From Alteromonas sp. BL110 (GTDB lineage: Bacteria; Pseudomonadota; Gammaproteobacteria; Enterobacterales; Alteromonadaceae), in contig NZ_CP031967.1 of NCBI RefSeq assembly GCF_003443615.1, positions 1,240,001 to 1,304,000 of the forward strand: 64,000 bases of DNA, written 5' to 3'. Positions 17,893 to 27,239 of the stretch are shown in pieces. The notes beneath the pieces are model-generated. The model ran no database searches and was not told the DNA's origin. It worked only from the letters and a program-made list of their open reading frames with translations. The position numbers and the translations under genes are program-made. Within the stretch, counting starts at the first letter, position 1. The number at the start of each line of letters is the position of its first letter.

Positions 17893-20130
17893 GTGATATC
17901 TCGCGCATTAAAAATAATAAAAAACTACCTTCTACTTAACGACGACAACTTAAAAACAACTGACGCTAATATATGGCGGCTTAGCGTGCTACGGTCGATA
18001 TTAGTTATCGGTGTCATTCTTACATCAGCCATTGTTGTCCATTCATCCTATACCGCTTATGTTCAAGAACTCTATTATGTTCTTTACTTAACGACAGGGT
18101 TTACCGCCTTTCTTTTTGCAACACTCTCTATAGGCTTAAAACACATAAAAATAGCTTCAGCGTTTTTAGTTTTAGTCGTTGTTGCAGCTTCACTGTGTAT
18201 TTTGTTTTTTACTACCGATTTAATTTCAGCTCAATACGGCTTACTCTTTCTTTTCACACTTCCTATTATTGTTCGTATTTTATACGGTATAAAAGCATCA
18301 ATTATTACCATGCTTTTAAACCTTGTTCCCTATTTTCTTTTAGTTACCAAAACTAAAGTTTCACCTTTGTTTGGTATAGATATTACATTACCCGATACGC
18401 ACACTTATCTGGCTTCATTACTATTCTTATTCTTTAATTTCTGTATCCCAATTGCTGTATTACGTGTCATGTCTTCGTTAGAAAAGCAGTCTGAACACAA
18501 TCAATTACAAAGCAGGAAACTCGACAAGATAGTAAAAGGGTACCAAGAAATATTTAATAACGGGGGCACTCCCTCGTTTTTTTGTGATGAACAAGGGCGA
18601 ATACTGCAAGCAAATAAAGCAGCTAGAACCCTAGTTAAAAAATTTCGCCCTAATTGTGAATACATTCAAGACCTGTTTTCTTTGAGCTTACCTATAACAC
18701 GTGGAGTTAATCAAACTGCTTCAATCTATAATAACCCTGAACAAGAATTTGAAATCCAGCCAGCTAGCTTAATGCACCATAAAAAACAGCTCATTCATTG
18801 CCATGACTTGTCTGTAAATAAAAAAAATCTGCTGGAATTCGATGCGTACAAAAAGCAGCAGTACGAAAAGCACTACTTTAATGAACTTACAGGTTTAAAG
18901 AACCATCACTTTTGGAAACAGATGGAAACTAGCGATAGCATTGTGAACCAACATATAGTGCTATTAAAGCTGGCTAACCTTCGCGAAATAAATCTTCAGT
19001 ATGGCTATAGTCAAGGCGATAAACTTTTGATAAAAGTGACATCGCAGCTACAAAACGAACTCTCTAACTGCGCGAGGCTCTATCACTTTCCCGGCGCGAA
19101 ATTTTTATTTACTCTGAACGCCAAGCAATTATTTTCTAGTTCTATCGAACATTTTTTAACTCGAAAACTGCCAAATACTATCACTGTTACCTCGAATAAT
19201 GTCAGTGTTGAACACACGTTGAAATGGCGTGTAGGGCATTATCATGTTAGTCGTGAAATAAGTCCTGATGCCGCAGCTGAGTGCTGCGCTATTGCATTAA
19301 GCCAAAGCAGTGAATTGTCGCCCTACATGTCTTTTAGTATTAATACGGTGAAGTCTATTAGGGAAAATACTCAACAAAAAGATAGAGTAAAAGCGCTTAT
19401 TGATAATGGCTGCCTTGCGATTTATCTACAGCCCCAGGTGTCAATCGATGAAACTATTATCGGTTTTGAAGTCCTTGCGCGTTTAAAAGACCCATCGACT
19501 GGGTCGATATTACAGCCCCATCATTTTCTCTCTTTGATAGAAGCGAACGGTTGGGAGGTGTTGTTTACTCAAAAGGTTATCGACGCAACTCTGTCACTTC
19601 TTGATACGTGGCCTGCTAGCCTACCGCAAGTGCCTATCGCTATTAACCTATCTGGCCCTGAACTATTAAATGACCTTTTCTACGAAAAGCTTTTACGCCG
19701 CTTTTCAGAAAGCCCAGAACTATGCCAAAAATTAAAGCTAGAGCTCACTGAAACCTCGGTACTGGCAAGCCACAGTGAAACAAAGCGTCGTCTAACCTCT
19801 TTAGCTAACGTAGGTGCGACAATTATTATCGATGACTTTGGAACAGGTCACGCTTCCCTCTCTCAGCTGATAGACATGTCAGCAAGTGTCATGAAAGTTG
19901 ATAGGGAGTTTGTTGACCGTGTGGAAACTTCTGAACGACACCGAAAAATCGTTCAGATGACTTTAGATCTAGCGAAGAGTTTAGAAATGCAGACAATCGC
20001 AGAGGGTGTAGAAACGCGTGCCCAGTTGGCAGTGCTAAAACAGATGGGGTTTAAACATTTTCAGGGTTACCTTTTCGGTAAACCGGCTCCCGTCGAACAC
20101 TGGATTAGCGAATCAAAAGTGCAGGCGTAA
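17893..20130 (+). CDS. Membrane GGDEF(degenerate)-EAL protein, probable c-di-GMP phosphodiesterase
   Basis: A 745-residue signalling protein. Residues about 30-195 hold five or six hydrophobic helices (a 7TM-like input domain). A PAS-like segment (about 205-300) follows. The GGDEF domain is degenerate: FPGAKFLF stands where GGDEF should be, so it should not make c-di-GMP. The EAL domain (about 495-740) keeps its key residues: EVL variant in FEVLAR, Asn in AINLSG, Glu in LELTET, DD in IDDFGTG, Lys in MKVDRE, Glu in AEGVET, and Gln in FQGYLFGKP. It should hydrolyse c-di-GMP at the inner membrane. The start is GTG 17893 with a poor ribosome site; no better ATG precedes the first helix. Confidence 0.85.
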   Translation: MISRALKIIKNYLLLNDDNLKTTDANIWRLSVLRSILVIGVILTSAIVVHSSYTAYVQELYYVLYLTTGFTAFLFATLSIGLKHIKIASAFLVLVVVAASLCILFFTTDLISAQYGLLFLFTLPIIVRILYGIKASIITMLLNLVPYFLLVTKTKVSPLFGIDITLPDTHTYLASLLFLFFNFCIPIAVLRVMSSLEKQSEHNQLQSRKLDKIVKGYQEIFNNGGTPSFFCDEQGRILQANKAARTLVKKFRPNCEYIQDLFSLSLPITRGVNQTASIYNNPEQEFEIQPASLMHHKKQLIHCHDLSVNKKNLLEFDAYKKQQYEKHYFNELTGLKNHHFWKQMETSDSIVNQHIVLLKLANLREINLQYGYSQGDKLLIKVTSQLQNELSNCARLYHFPGAKFLFTLNAKQLFSSSIEHFLTRKLPNTITVTSNNVSVEHTLKWRVGHYHVSREISPDAAAECCAIALSQSSELSPYMSFSINTVKSIRENTQQKDRVKALIDNGCLAIYLQPQVSIDETIIGFEVLARLKDPSTGSILQPHHFLSLIEANGWEVLFTQKVIDATLSLLDTWPASLPQVPIAINLSGPELLNDLFYEKLLRRFSESPELCQKLKLELTETSVLASHSETKRRLTSLANVGATIIIDDFGTGHASLSQLIDMSASVMKVDREFVDRVETSERHRKIVQMTLDLAKSLEMQTIAEGVETRAQLAVLKQMGFKHFQGYLFGKPAPVEHWISESKVQA

Positions 20131-20263
20131 CTAAAATTCCAACGATTTGGTTAAACGTAATATGCGTTTATCACTAATTGTAATAAATCTTTTTGTTGCA
20201 AACTCTGTTTAACAAAGCTTTACTGGTATGACCAGATGAGAGTTAAAGAGTAAGGTACACCTA

Positions 20264-21130
20264 GTGAGCATCCCAAAACCTAACAATATTACTGTTACGT
20301 GCAAGGACAGCATAAGTTTAAGCGCAACGCTTTTCACCCCTAAGCAGTCAGTGAAGGCAGCAGTCATGATTGGCCCTGCTACGGGTATCAAACGTCAATT
20401 CTATAGTGCGTTTGCCACCTATTTATGTGACCAAGGGTATGGCGTTATCACTTTTGATAACAGAGGCATTGGAGGGTCGGCAAAAGGCAGCCCTAAACAA
20501 AGTGATGCATCGCTAGTAACCTGGGGTGAGCAAGATATGCCGGCGGTGTTAGAGACACTAAAGTTTCACTTCCCTAATGTGCCTTATTTTCTTGTTGGTC
20601 ATAGCGCAGGAGGTCAGCTACTAGGTTTGATGCATAACGTACATGACCTCACTGCTTTTTGTAACTTTGGTAGTTCATCAGGTAGCTTGCGAAACATGCG
20701 TAAAAGCTATTTGCTTAAAGCTCACTTTTTCATGAATTTTTATATACCCGTGAGTAATTTACTATTCGGCCATACTAAATCCCAGTGGGTCGGTATGGGC
20801 GAGCCATTACCTAAAAAAGTGGCGCGCCAATGGCAAAAATGGTGTAACGGTAAAGGTTACGTAAAAACAGGGTTTGGCAGTGATGTTAACCAGCACCACT
20901 ACGACACCATTCAAATGCCTTCTAAGTGGTTACTCGCCAAGGACGACGACATTGCTAACATTCACAACGTCCACGATATGATTAGCGTTTTCCCCAATAT
21001 GGAAGCTGAGGTGGAGGAACTCGATCCTCATGCTAATAACGTAAAAGAAATAGGCCATATGAAGTTTTTCTCACGGAAATGTCAGCACTTATGGCCTAAG
21101 ATCACGGAATTCTTTAATCAGTACACTTAA
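20264..21130 (+). CDS. Alpha/beta hydrolase, unknown substrate
   Basis: A 288-residue cytosolic serine hydrolase of the YheT/UCP037442-like kind. It shows VMIGPATGIKRQFY, FDNRGIGGS, the nucleophile elbow GHSAGGQ, and a late acid/His region (AKDDDIANI, IGHMKFF). The GTG start has AAGGT at good spacing. The function is unknown. A decayed partial copy lies about 6 kb downstream (27240-27660), so the gene was once duplicated. It converges with the DUF2855 gene. Confidence 0.8.
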   Translation: MSIPKPNNITVTCKDSISLSATLFTPKQSVKAAVMIGPATGIKRQFYSAFATYLCDQGYGVITFDNRGIGGSAKGSPKQSDASLVTWGEQDMPAVLETLKFHFPNVPYFLVGHSAGGQLLGLMHNVHDLTAFCNFGSSSGSLRNMRKSYLLKAHFFMNFYIPVSNLLFGHTKSQWVGMGEPLPKKVARQWQKWCNGKGYVKTGFGSDVNQHHYDTIQMPSKWLLAKDDDIANIHNVHDMISVFPNMEAEVEELDPHANNVKEIGHMKFFSRKCQHLWPKITEFFNQYT

Positions 21131-21232
21131 TAGGTGGCGAAAATGTCCTCGGAAAGCAGCGAATTGCTGAGTCGTACGCTCTCTCCTGTAGGGTAAGCTT
21201 AATTAGTTAGCTAAGCCACGTATTGACCTTTG

Positions 21233-21257
21233 GCTGCCCTGTAAAATTAAGGGCAGC
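21233..21257. other. Convergent intergenic hairpin without a T-tract
   Basis: GCTGCCCT (21233-21240) and AGGGCAGC (21250-21257) form a perfect 8-bp stem between two convergent genes. Neither side has a T-run, so it may act with Rho or as a 3'-end protecting structure. Confidence 0.4.
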
Positions 21258-21271
21258 GATAAATTGAGTGC

Positions 21272-22402
21272 TTATTTAAGCGTATAAATACGCCCTTCCT
21301 TTACCGGTATTCGAGCTTGCTGATGGTCGTTAAAATCATCCTCTAGTGCTTTTAAACCCGAGCGTTCGTTCACCTCTAGCCAACTACTGCTCCATGTTAT
21401 TGCCTTAAATACAAATTCGCTACTCTGCTTTTGATATTCAGCGGCGCCTATCTCGTTCATTCGCTGTTGAATATGGGCGGGAGCAAAGAAGAAATCGCTG
21501 TCGGCGTCATCATTTTCCGCTTCACTTTCAACATCTTGCCAGTGAGTTAAGCCTACGTTGACGTATCGGGTTAAATGCGTTTTAAGTTTCTCACTTATTA
21601 GGGCTTTGACTTTAGCGTTACCTGACATATCTACCGCCACAGTCGGTATACACTGCAGAGACTCTAACTGTTCATAGCTGATAACGCTGTGGTAGATATC
21701 TAGAGAAGTAAGAGCTTCGACACGTTTTTCGGAAGTGACGCCAATGGCCTTTACATCTGCATTTTTCAACGCAAAGGCAAGGCCTAAACTTGTTTTGCTT
21801 GAGCCACTTAATACTAGCAATTGCTCTCTTTTCGACGATGGAATACCGTTTACTACTTCCCACAGACAGAATGACGTTGCAAACAAAGGCCAAAGCAGCA
21901 TCTGCAAATTTTCTTGCATATGCTGCTTCGCACTAATCTCATTGTTCACACCTTCGGCTTGAGCGGGAAGCGGGCGATAAATATTGTAGCCTTGGGGCAA
22001 CTTTAAACGATGGGGGCTGCAATCGACCAGGGTATTATTGTTCAAAGTGGTATTACTCATAACAAGGCGAGTTGCAGGAGGAAAGTACCCGAAAAAGCGA
22101 CTTCCTACCGGCACAGCATCATTTGTGGAACTTAGCACACGGGCCACTCCCCAAACGGGGATAACCCCCCAATTATTATCGCTAACTTTTTCCAGTGACT
22201 CAGGCACAATCGGCGGAAAAAACTGCCAATAACCTAGCTTTTCCCCCACCATATAGTAAGTAAAATTGTTAGCAGTAAACGCAAATCTTTCCACTTCAAG
22301 CACTAGGCTTTTATCCGTCGTTTGAGCTTTACTATTCATATCACCGGTGGTGACGACTCTGTAACGACTAGGGTCAGTCTTATCAACTTGAAATTGTTCC
22401 AT
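21272..22402 (-). CDS. DUF2855 family protein
   Basis: A 376-residue protein of the DUF2855 family, recognised by the N-terminal region FTANNFTYYMVGEKLGYWQF, the WGVARV and FGYFPPATR segments, and a central Rossmann-like stretch (LVLSGSSKTSLGLAFALK). The architecture resembles a quinone-oxidoreductase-like MDR fold, but the family has no established reaction. It is transcribed with the upstream FAD oxidoreductase (16-base gap) and probably acts on the same compound. Both are divergent from a TetR regulator. Confidence 0.82.
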   Translation of the reverse strand: MEQFQVDKTDPSRYRVVTTGDMNSKAQTTDKSLVLEVERFAFTANNFTYYMVGEKLGYWQFFPPIVPESLEKVSDNNWGVIPVWGVARVLSSTNDAVPVGSRFFGYFPPATRLVMSNTTLNNNTLVDCSPHRLKLPQGYNIYRPLPAQAEGVNNEISAKQHMQENLQMLLWPLFATSFCLWEVVNGIPSSKREQLLVLSGSSKTSLGLAFALKNADVKAIGVTSEKRVEALTSLDIYHSVISYEQLESLQCIPTVAVDMSGNAKVKALISEKLKTHLTRYVNVGLTHWQDVESEAENDDADSDFFFAPAHIQQRMNEIGAAEYQKQSSEFVFKAITWSSSWLEVNERSGLKALEDDFNDHQQARIPVKEGRIYTLK

Positions 22403-22418
22403 TATTACTTATCCCCTT

Positions 22419-23834
22419 TTAAAGTTGGCCTTTGGCTTTTAGGTCATGAATATAAGTCATCAATTTTTGCATTGCAGGGACGGCTGCCTCTTTTAACCGA
22501 CCTAACACTTGCATTTTTTGCATATCGTCTTTTGCCACACCGTGTACAATGCGAGAAAAACCATCAAGTCGGCAATGATAAATCCAAGCTCTTAACCCTT
22601 CATCTTCGCCCCAAACTTTCATATTGCGTAGCATTGCAGCCGTCATTGGTAGCCAATCTAGATCTCTATTAGGCAACGGAACCACCTGTGTTAATACTTG
22701 CTTTTGCTTTTCATCAGCATAAGCTGCTTCGACGTGAGCAATAAGCGCCGCACTAAACACAGGCTGATACGCTCTCACCGTCTGAGGTGTAATTACATCA
22801 CCATCAAATACCGGCTTAATATCTAAATTAGTTATTGCAGAGGCCGAGCAATCTATAACTAGGGAACTCTCTGGCATACGCCATGTAGCGCCATTAAAGT
22901 GCAGCTCATCTTTACTTATGTGAGTAACGCGGCCGTGTCGGACAATAGAAGTTAACGATTGCAACGCACTTAGCTCTAACTCGCTTACTGTAGCTCCGTG
23001 AAACATGCTGGGCCGCACATCTTTATCAATACGCAGTAAAACGCCCCTTTCTTCTAACTTGTCGAACATATCATCTATCGAGCTGGAAGATGCTATGGCT
23101 TCCATCTGATTAGCTTGAGCGCCTATGGTATCAAAGAAAAAACTATCTAATGGCTGCGTATTCTTTCGGTTCAGTAACCAAGCATCACGTGATACAACCC
23201 AGTGAATATTATCTGGCGACACGTGGTTTTGAAGCAGCCACAGGCAGGTATCAACACCGGTTTTTCCACCGCCAATTACCACGTAGTTTTGGTGTTTACC
23301 AATTCGAGGGACGACTGTATTTACCGGCGTGAAATCTACGTCGCTGTCTAGGCTGAAACTTGGGGTATGAGTAAGCGGTATACTTGTATTTAAGTAAGTC
23401 GCGTCGACTATTTTTTTCTTTACGCTAACCTCATAGCGCTTACCATTTAATAATGAAATGAATTGCTTATCTCCTTGGTATTCACACATTGGGTAGTACT
23501 GAACTCGTCCACTAGGAAGGAAGGTCTCGTTCATCACTGCATCAAAGTACGCGCTGACTTCTTGTCCTGAAGCAAGCCCCATTAACCCTTCGTTCATACC
23601 ACACTTGTCAATTATGCCGCGGTTTAATTCTTTAGAACACACGCCGTAGAAAGCTGAAGGCTGATGGAGTGTCACAAAGGGATAAGCGTAGTTCCAATGA
23701 CCACCCGGCTTAGCGTTTTTATCTATAATCAATATGTTGGCATCGGTTTCATGCAACAACACGTCGGCAAATGCCATACCTACAGCACCAGCGCCTACTA
23801 TCAAATAATCGCAGGTTAATTGCTCAGTTTTCAT
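22419..23834 (-). CDS. FAD-dependent NAD(P)-binding oxidoreductase (monooxygenase-like)
   Basis: A 471-residue flavoprotein. The FAD loop is GAGAVGMAFAD near residue 14, followed by PGGHWNYAYPFVTLHQPS. A second dinucleotide loop GGGKTGVDTC lies near residue 190. This two-Rossmann layout with a 'PGGHW' motif fits the flavin monooxygenase/oxidoreductase group. The substrate is not known. ATG 23834 has AAGGA nine bases upstream; an ATG at 23912 would reach into the operator region, so I reject it. It forms an operon with the DUF2855 gene, likely repressed by the divergent TetR protein. Confidence 0.82.
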   Translation of the reverse strand: MKTEQLTCDYLIVGAGAVGMAFADVLLHETDANILIIDKNAKPGGHWNYAYPFVTLHQPSAFYGVCSKELNRGIIDKCGMNEGLMGLASGQEVSAYFDAVMNETFLPSGRVQYYPMCEYQGDKQFISLLNGKRYEVSVKKKIVDATYLNTSIPLTHTPSFSLDSDVDFTPVNTVVPRIGKHQNYVVIGGGKTGVDTCLWLLQNHVSPDNIHWVVSRDAWLLNRKNTQPLDSFFFDTIGAQANQMEAIASSSSIDDMFDKLEERGVLLRIDKDVRPSMFHGATVSELELSALQSLTSIVRHGRVTHISKDELHFNGATWRMPESSLVIDCSASAITNLDIKPVFDGDVITPQTVRAYQPVFSAALIAHVEAAYADEKQKQVLTQVVPLPNRDLDWLPMTAAMLRNMKVWGEDEGLRAWIYHCRLDGFSRIVHGVAKDDMQKMQVLGRLKEAAVPAMQKLMTYIHDLKAKGQL

Positions 23835-23892
23835 ATATAGTGTCCTTATGAATAACCTGCGGGCAGGCAGGTTAAGTGTTAAACCTAGAAAT

Positions 23893-23931
23893 ATAACAGC
23901 GTTATTAAACAACTTTACATAACGATGTTAT
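23893..23931. promoter_or_regulatory. Paired palindromic operators for the TetR regulator
   Basis: ATAAC-AGC-GTTAT (23893-23905) and ATAAC-GAT-GTTAT (23919-23931) are perfect 13-bp palindromes of identical arms, 26 bp apart centre to centre. They lie between the oxidoreductase gene and the tetR gene, 28 bases before the latter. Such twin operators in a divergent TetR promoter fit self-regulation plus control of the neighbouring operon. Confidence 0.7.
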
Positions 23932-23958
23932 ATTGCGCAACATGTAAATGATGTGTAA

Positions 23959-24537
23959 ATGAAAAAAGATACGCGACAAAAGATCTTAGATGCTGCTTCA
24001 GCGCTGTTTTTGAAAGGCGGTACAAATGCACTTAGCGTGCGTGCTATTGCTGAAGGCGCGGGTATGTCAACTATTGGCATTTATAGCCATTTCAAAGGTA
24101 AACAAGGCATTCTTGATGCGCTTTATATTGAAGGTTTCGAGCTTGTAGAGCGTGAAATGCTGGCGGCGGATGGTAATACTGCGGCAGAAAAAGTGATTAA
24201 TGGCTGTGAGCGTATTTTAACGTTTTCAGAAACCCATGCAGCTCATTACCGGCTAATTTTCGCTTCCGACTTGAAAGACTATACCCCTTCAGATGAAGCA
24301 ATAGAAGCTGGTGAAAAAGCCTTTATTTCACTAACTAAGCTTACCGCTGCGTTGATAAAAAAAGACCTGTCTGTCGAAGAAAAACAAGATGTAGCGATGC
24401 AGGTCTGGGCGCTTAATCACGGCTATATTACATTGAACCAGCATGAAATTAGCAACCGTATTACCTGGAACAATTGGAAAGAACGCGCGCTGCAAGCCAT
24501 TCGCCTACACGTTTACGCCCTAGTCGCTACGCAATAA
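23959..24537 (+). CDS. TetR/AcrR family transcriptional regulator
   Basis: A 192-residue repressor. The N-terminal helix-turn-helix is clear (TRQKILDAASALFLKGG, ALSVRAIAEGAGMSTIGIYSHFKGKQGIL). The C-terminal ligand domain is helical and of the TetR_C_33/WHG-like kind (HAAHYRLIFASD). It is divergent from the FAD oxidoreductase-DUF2855 operon, with two identical-arm palindromes between, so it most likely represses that operon and itself. The ligand is unknown. Confidence 0.88.
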   Translation: MKKDTRQKILDAASALFLKGGTNALSVRAIAEGAGMSTIGIYSHFKGKQGILDALYIEGFELVEREMLAADGNTAAEKVINGCERILTFSETHAAHYRLIFASDLKDYTPSDEAIEAGEKAFISLTKLTAALIKKDLSVEEKQDVAMQVWALNHGYITLNQHEISNRITWNNWKERALQAIRLHVYALVATQ

Positions 24538-24669
24538 TGCAAAAGGGAAAGCGTTTGTGAGGTGAGCCCACATAGCATCGAGCAAATAAAGTCGCTGGCG
24601 CGGTTTGATTTTGCTAATGCTCTGTTTTATGCCTTCGCGCTAACTACCCTGTAGTACAATCTTCTTGTG

Positions 24670-24915
24670 CTATTTTGAATTACGCTTGTCTAGTCCATAT
24701 TGAACGGCCATTCTTGCAACACCTGCTCCAATGCCCGATATAACAGCCCAAGTAACGGCTTCTTTGAGGTCTGTATTTTCACTTTTTTTATCTTTAGGTG
24801 CAGGTTGCTTAGCTACCTTTTCCCAAGACTTTTGGAGCGTTTTTCTCGCGAGAATTCCTGCAGACGCTGCGGCGAGACCAATGCCCACATTCGTAATGAG
24901 TTCTTTATTACTCAT
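24670..24915 (-). CDS. DUF4235-like small membrane protein
   Basis: An 81-residue protein with two hydrophobic stretches (GIGLAAASAGILARK and VTWAVISGIGAGVARMAVQYG) separated by a Lys/Pro-rich linker. A Trp after the first helix (KSWEKV) and the W..(I)SG...G.AR pattern match DUF4235. The role is unknown. It starts with GGAGAACACC just upstream. It sits next to a DUF1328 gene; both kinds are often stress-induced small membrane proteins, so co-regulation is possible. Confidence 0.65.
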   Translation of the reverse strand: MSNKELITNVGIGLAAASAGILARKTLQKSWEKVAKQPAPKDKKSENTDLKEAVTWAVISGIGAGVARMAVQYGLDKRNSK

Positions 24916-25035
24916 GGTGTTCTCCGGTAGTTCTATCCGCTGATGTTACTAAAGTTAAAAAACAGCCGCCTACTGCTAAACGACTGACAGCTGTCTTTTT
25001 CTGTCCGTAATATGAAGTTCAAATCCGGTCGTGAC

Positions 25036-25203
25036 TTAACTTTTGCCCCTAACCAGATTCATGACAACTGAAATAATCAGTAAAACAACGAAAACACCAA
25101 ATATAATTTTGGCAATACCCGCTGCAGAGCCGGCAATTCCACCAAACCCTAAAACCGCTGCAATTAATGCGACAACTAAAAATATTAAAGCCCAACGTAA
25201 CAT
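25036..25203 (-). CDS. DUF1328 (YtjA-like) small membrane protein
   Basis: A 55-residue protein starting [20 protein letters not shown], with [12 protein letters not shown] and a second hydrophobic helix ending VMNLVRGK. This is the DUF1328 family (E. coli YtjA). ATG 25203 follows AAGGAG at ideal spacing; the longer frame from 25236 adds a hydrophilic piece not found in the family. The function is unknown; the protein is two-helix and inner-membrane. Confidence 0.85.
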   Translation of the reverse strand: MLRWALIFLVVALIAAVLGFGGIAGSAAGIAKIIFGVFVVLLIISVVMNLVRGKS

Positions 25204-25420
25204 AATATATCTCCTTATTTCGTCAGTTAAAGTCATTTAATATTTTAGTAGCAAGCCATGGGCCTACTTGAAAATTCATCTTAGCTATTGTAGAGCCCAT
25301 AAGGCTTACAGGCTGATGATAATTAATGAAAGGGAATGCGTTTTATCACTGCCGTAACTCTTATTACAAAATATGCAGGCTTTCTTACCTTTAAAATTGT
25401 AAATATTTCTCGAATAAAAA

Positions 25421-25456
25421 GGATCAGAGTAATGTTGCATTAATTTACTCTGATCC
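25421..25456. repeat. Inverted repeat GGATCAGAGTAA/TTACTCTGATCC downstream of catalase
   Basis: Perfect 12-bp arms (25421-25432, 25445-25456) with a 12-base loop, ending nine bases past the catalase stop. The core TCAGAGT is shared with the GGGGTCAGAGT elements at 32417-32542, so it probably belongs to the same dispersed repeat family. It may also act as a 3'-end structure for catalase; there is no strong T-tract on the minus side (TTTTTATTCG only). Confidence 0.6.
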
Positions 25457-25465
25457 CCGTATATG

Positions 25466-26941
25466 CTACTTGCTCGCCACCGCTTTTCTTACCCGTGCTC
25501 CATAGTCGCTATCGGCTAATTCGTATTGTACAAACATCGCTTCCTGTACATCCTTCGTAGCTTGGCTTAGACCTTCCGCAATATTGTTTACCAACTGCTG
25601 CTTTTGATCTTCACTCATAATGCGATACAGATCTCCAGCCTGAGAGTAGTTGTCTTCATCACGGTTATCATAAATGTCTAACCACGCATCTTGCTCTAGT
25701 GGCATTGGTGGCTCTTGTACCTCTGACATTTCAGCAGGTTCACCAATGCGAGCACGGTTATTTGGGTAGAAGTTTGCCCCGCTCCCCGCAAGTGCTGGGT
25801 TAATCCCTGCAAAAGCACCATCACGTTGATAATTGTGTACCGGGCAACGTGGCGCATTTACCGGTATTTGGTTGTAGTTGGCTCCTATGCGGTATCTGTG
25901 TGCATCTTGATATCCTATTAGTCGCGCTTGAAGCATTCTGTCTGGCGACGCACCAATACCCGGTACCAAATTGCTCGGCGCGAACGCTGCTTGCTCAGTC
26001 TCTGCAAAGTAGTTATCAACATTGCGGTTTAACTCCAATTGTCCTACTTCAATTAATGGGAAATCGCTGTGAGGCCATACTTTAGTCAAATCAAACGGAT
26101 TGATATGATATTTACGGGCTTCCTCTTCAGTCATGATCTGCACGTTCACTGTCCACGATGGGAACTCACCGTTATCGATACTTTCGACAAGGTCCTGCTG
26201 GGCACCGAAGGCAGGCATTTTCGCCGCTTCTTCATTAGTTAGCGTTTTAATACCTTGGTTCGTTTTAAAGTGCCATTTCACCCAATAGCGCTCACCTGCG
26301 TTGTTCCAAAAGCTTAAAGTATGTGAGCTATAACCATTCACGTGACGATATGAAAGCGGGATACCGCGATCAGACATCAAAATCGTTGATTGGTGTAATG
26401 ACTGTGGGTTGTTCGCCCAAAACTCATAGACCGCCTGCGGGTCAGGCAAGTTAGTGCGCGGGTTTTTCTTTTGACTGTGAATAAAGTCAGGAAACTTAAT
26501 ACCATCTCGTAAGAAGAATACGGGGGTATTATTGCCGACCATATCCCAATTACCCTGTTCGGTGTAAAGCTTCACCGAAAAACCACGAGGGTCCCGAGCG
26601 TAATCGCTTGAGTCTTGCCCCCCACCTACAGTAGAAAAACGTAAGAACACATTGGTTTTTTGCCCTTCTTTTTGCAAGAAGTCGGCAATAGTATAATCAG
26701 ACAAACTTTTGGTTAGCGTAAAAGTACCATACGCTGCACTGCCTCTAGCGTGAACAACCCGCTCTGGAATTCGCTCGCGGTTAAAGTGCGCAAGCTTCTC
26801 GAACAAATAGTGATTGTCGAAAGTAACCGGGCCACGTGGGCCTGCAGTTCGACTTTGATTGTCATTGGCAACGGGCGCACCATTGCTAGACGTTAGCGTA
26901 GTAGGGTTTATAGCTGTACCTGAAAATGGACACTTACTCAT
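25466..26941 (-). CDS. katA: Monofunctional heme catalase
   Basis: Breaks down hydrogen peroxide in the cytoplasm. The 491-residue product is a small-subunit (clade 3-like) catalase. The distal active site has His in RVVHARGSAAYG and Asn in DMVGNNTPVFFLRD. The proximal heme tyrosine lies in RLIGYQDAHRYRIG, and SYRHVNGYSSHT is also present. ATG 26941 has AAGGAA at good spacing. A perfect 10-bp-arm palindrome stands about 80 bases upstream. There is no signal peptide. The gene symbol is by family only; other catalase genes may exist in the genome. Confidence 0.94.
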   Translation of the reverse strand: MSKCPFSGTAINPTTLTSSNGAPVANDNQSRTAGPRGPVTFDNHYLFEKLAHFNRERIPERVVHARGSAAYGTFTLTKSLSDYTIADFLQKEGQKTNVFLRFSTVGGGQDSSDYARDPRGFSVKLYTEQGNWDMVGNNTPVFFLRDGIKFPDFIHSQKKNPRTNLPDPQAVYEFWANNPQSLHQSTILMSDRGIPLSYRHVNGYSSHTLSFWNNAGERYWVKWHFKTNQGIKTLTNEEAAKMPAFGAQQDLVESIDNGEFPSWTVNVQIMTEEEARKYHINPFDLTKVWPHSDFPLIEVGQLELNRNVDNYFAETEQAAFAPSNLVPGIGASPDRMLQARLIGYQDAHRYRIGANYNQIPVNAPRCPVHNYQRDGAFAGINPALAGSGANFYPNNRARIGEPAEMSEVQEPPMPLEQDAWLDIYDNRDEDNYSQAGDLYRIMSEDQKQQLVNNIAEGLSQATKDVQEAMFVQYELADSDYGARVRKAVASK

Positions 26942-27018
26942 TGCGAATTCCTTCTAGTTCATTTCTGCCCCTCTTTTCAGCTTTACTAACAGTCTCGCTA
27001 AAACGGGGCTTACTTTAA

Positions 27019-27042
27019 TAATTAACAACGCTTTGTTAATTA
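27019..27042. promoter_or_regulatory. Palindrome upstream of catalase
   Basis: TAATTAACAA (27019-27028) and TTGTTAATTA (27033-27042) are perfect complements around CGCT. The site is 78-101 bases before the catalase start, a typical place for a regulator dimer. It does not resemble the loose OxyR pattern closely enough to name a regulator. No gene in this stretch uses it as a terminator. Confidence 0.5.
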
Positions 27043-27239
27043 CCTTTTTCATTTAGAAATATAATCGCTGATTTATTAAAGCAATTAAAACGAACAAAAT
27101 AGATAGTACTAATCGTGATTTCAAATCACGCTGAAGCGCTTGTTACTAGATGGCAGGTTTGACACTTATTATTTAACTATCGGGGGCTTCGTATTGCAGG
27201 GGCATGTATAAGCAAGCTTAGTGTGGCTGGGAAAAGTGG

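Noticed and set aside
20153..20171. TAAACG...CGTTTA hairpin after the EAL gene
   Set aside because: Six-base stem with no T-run; could be chance.
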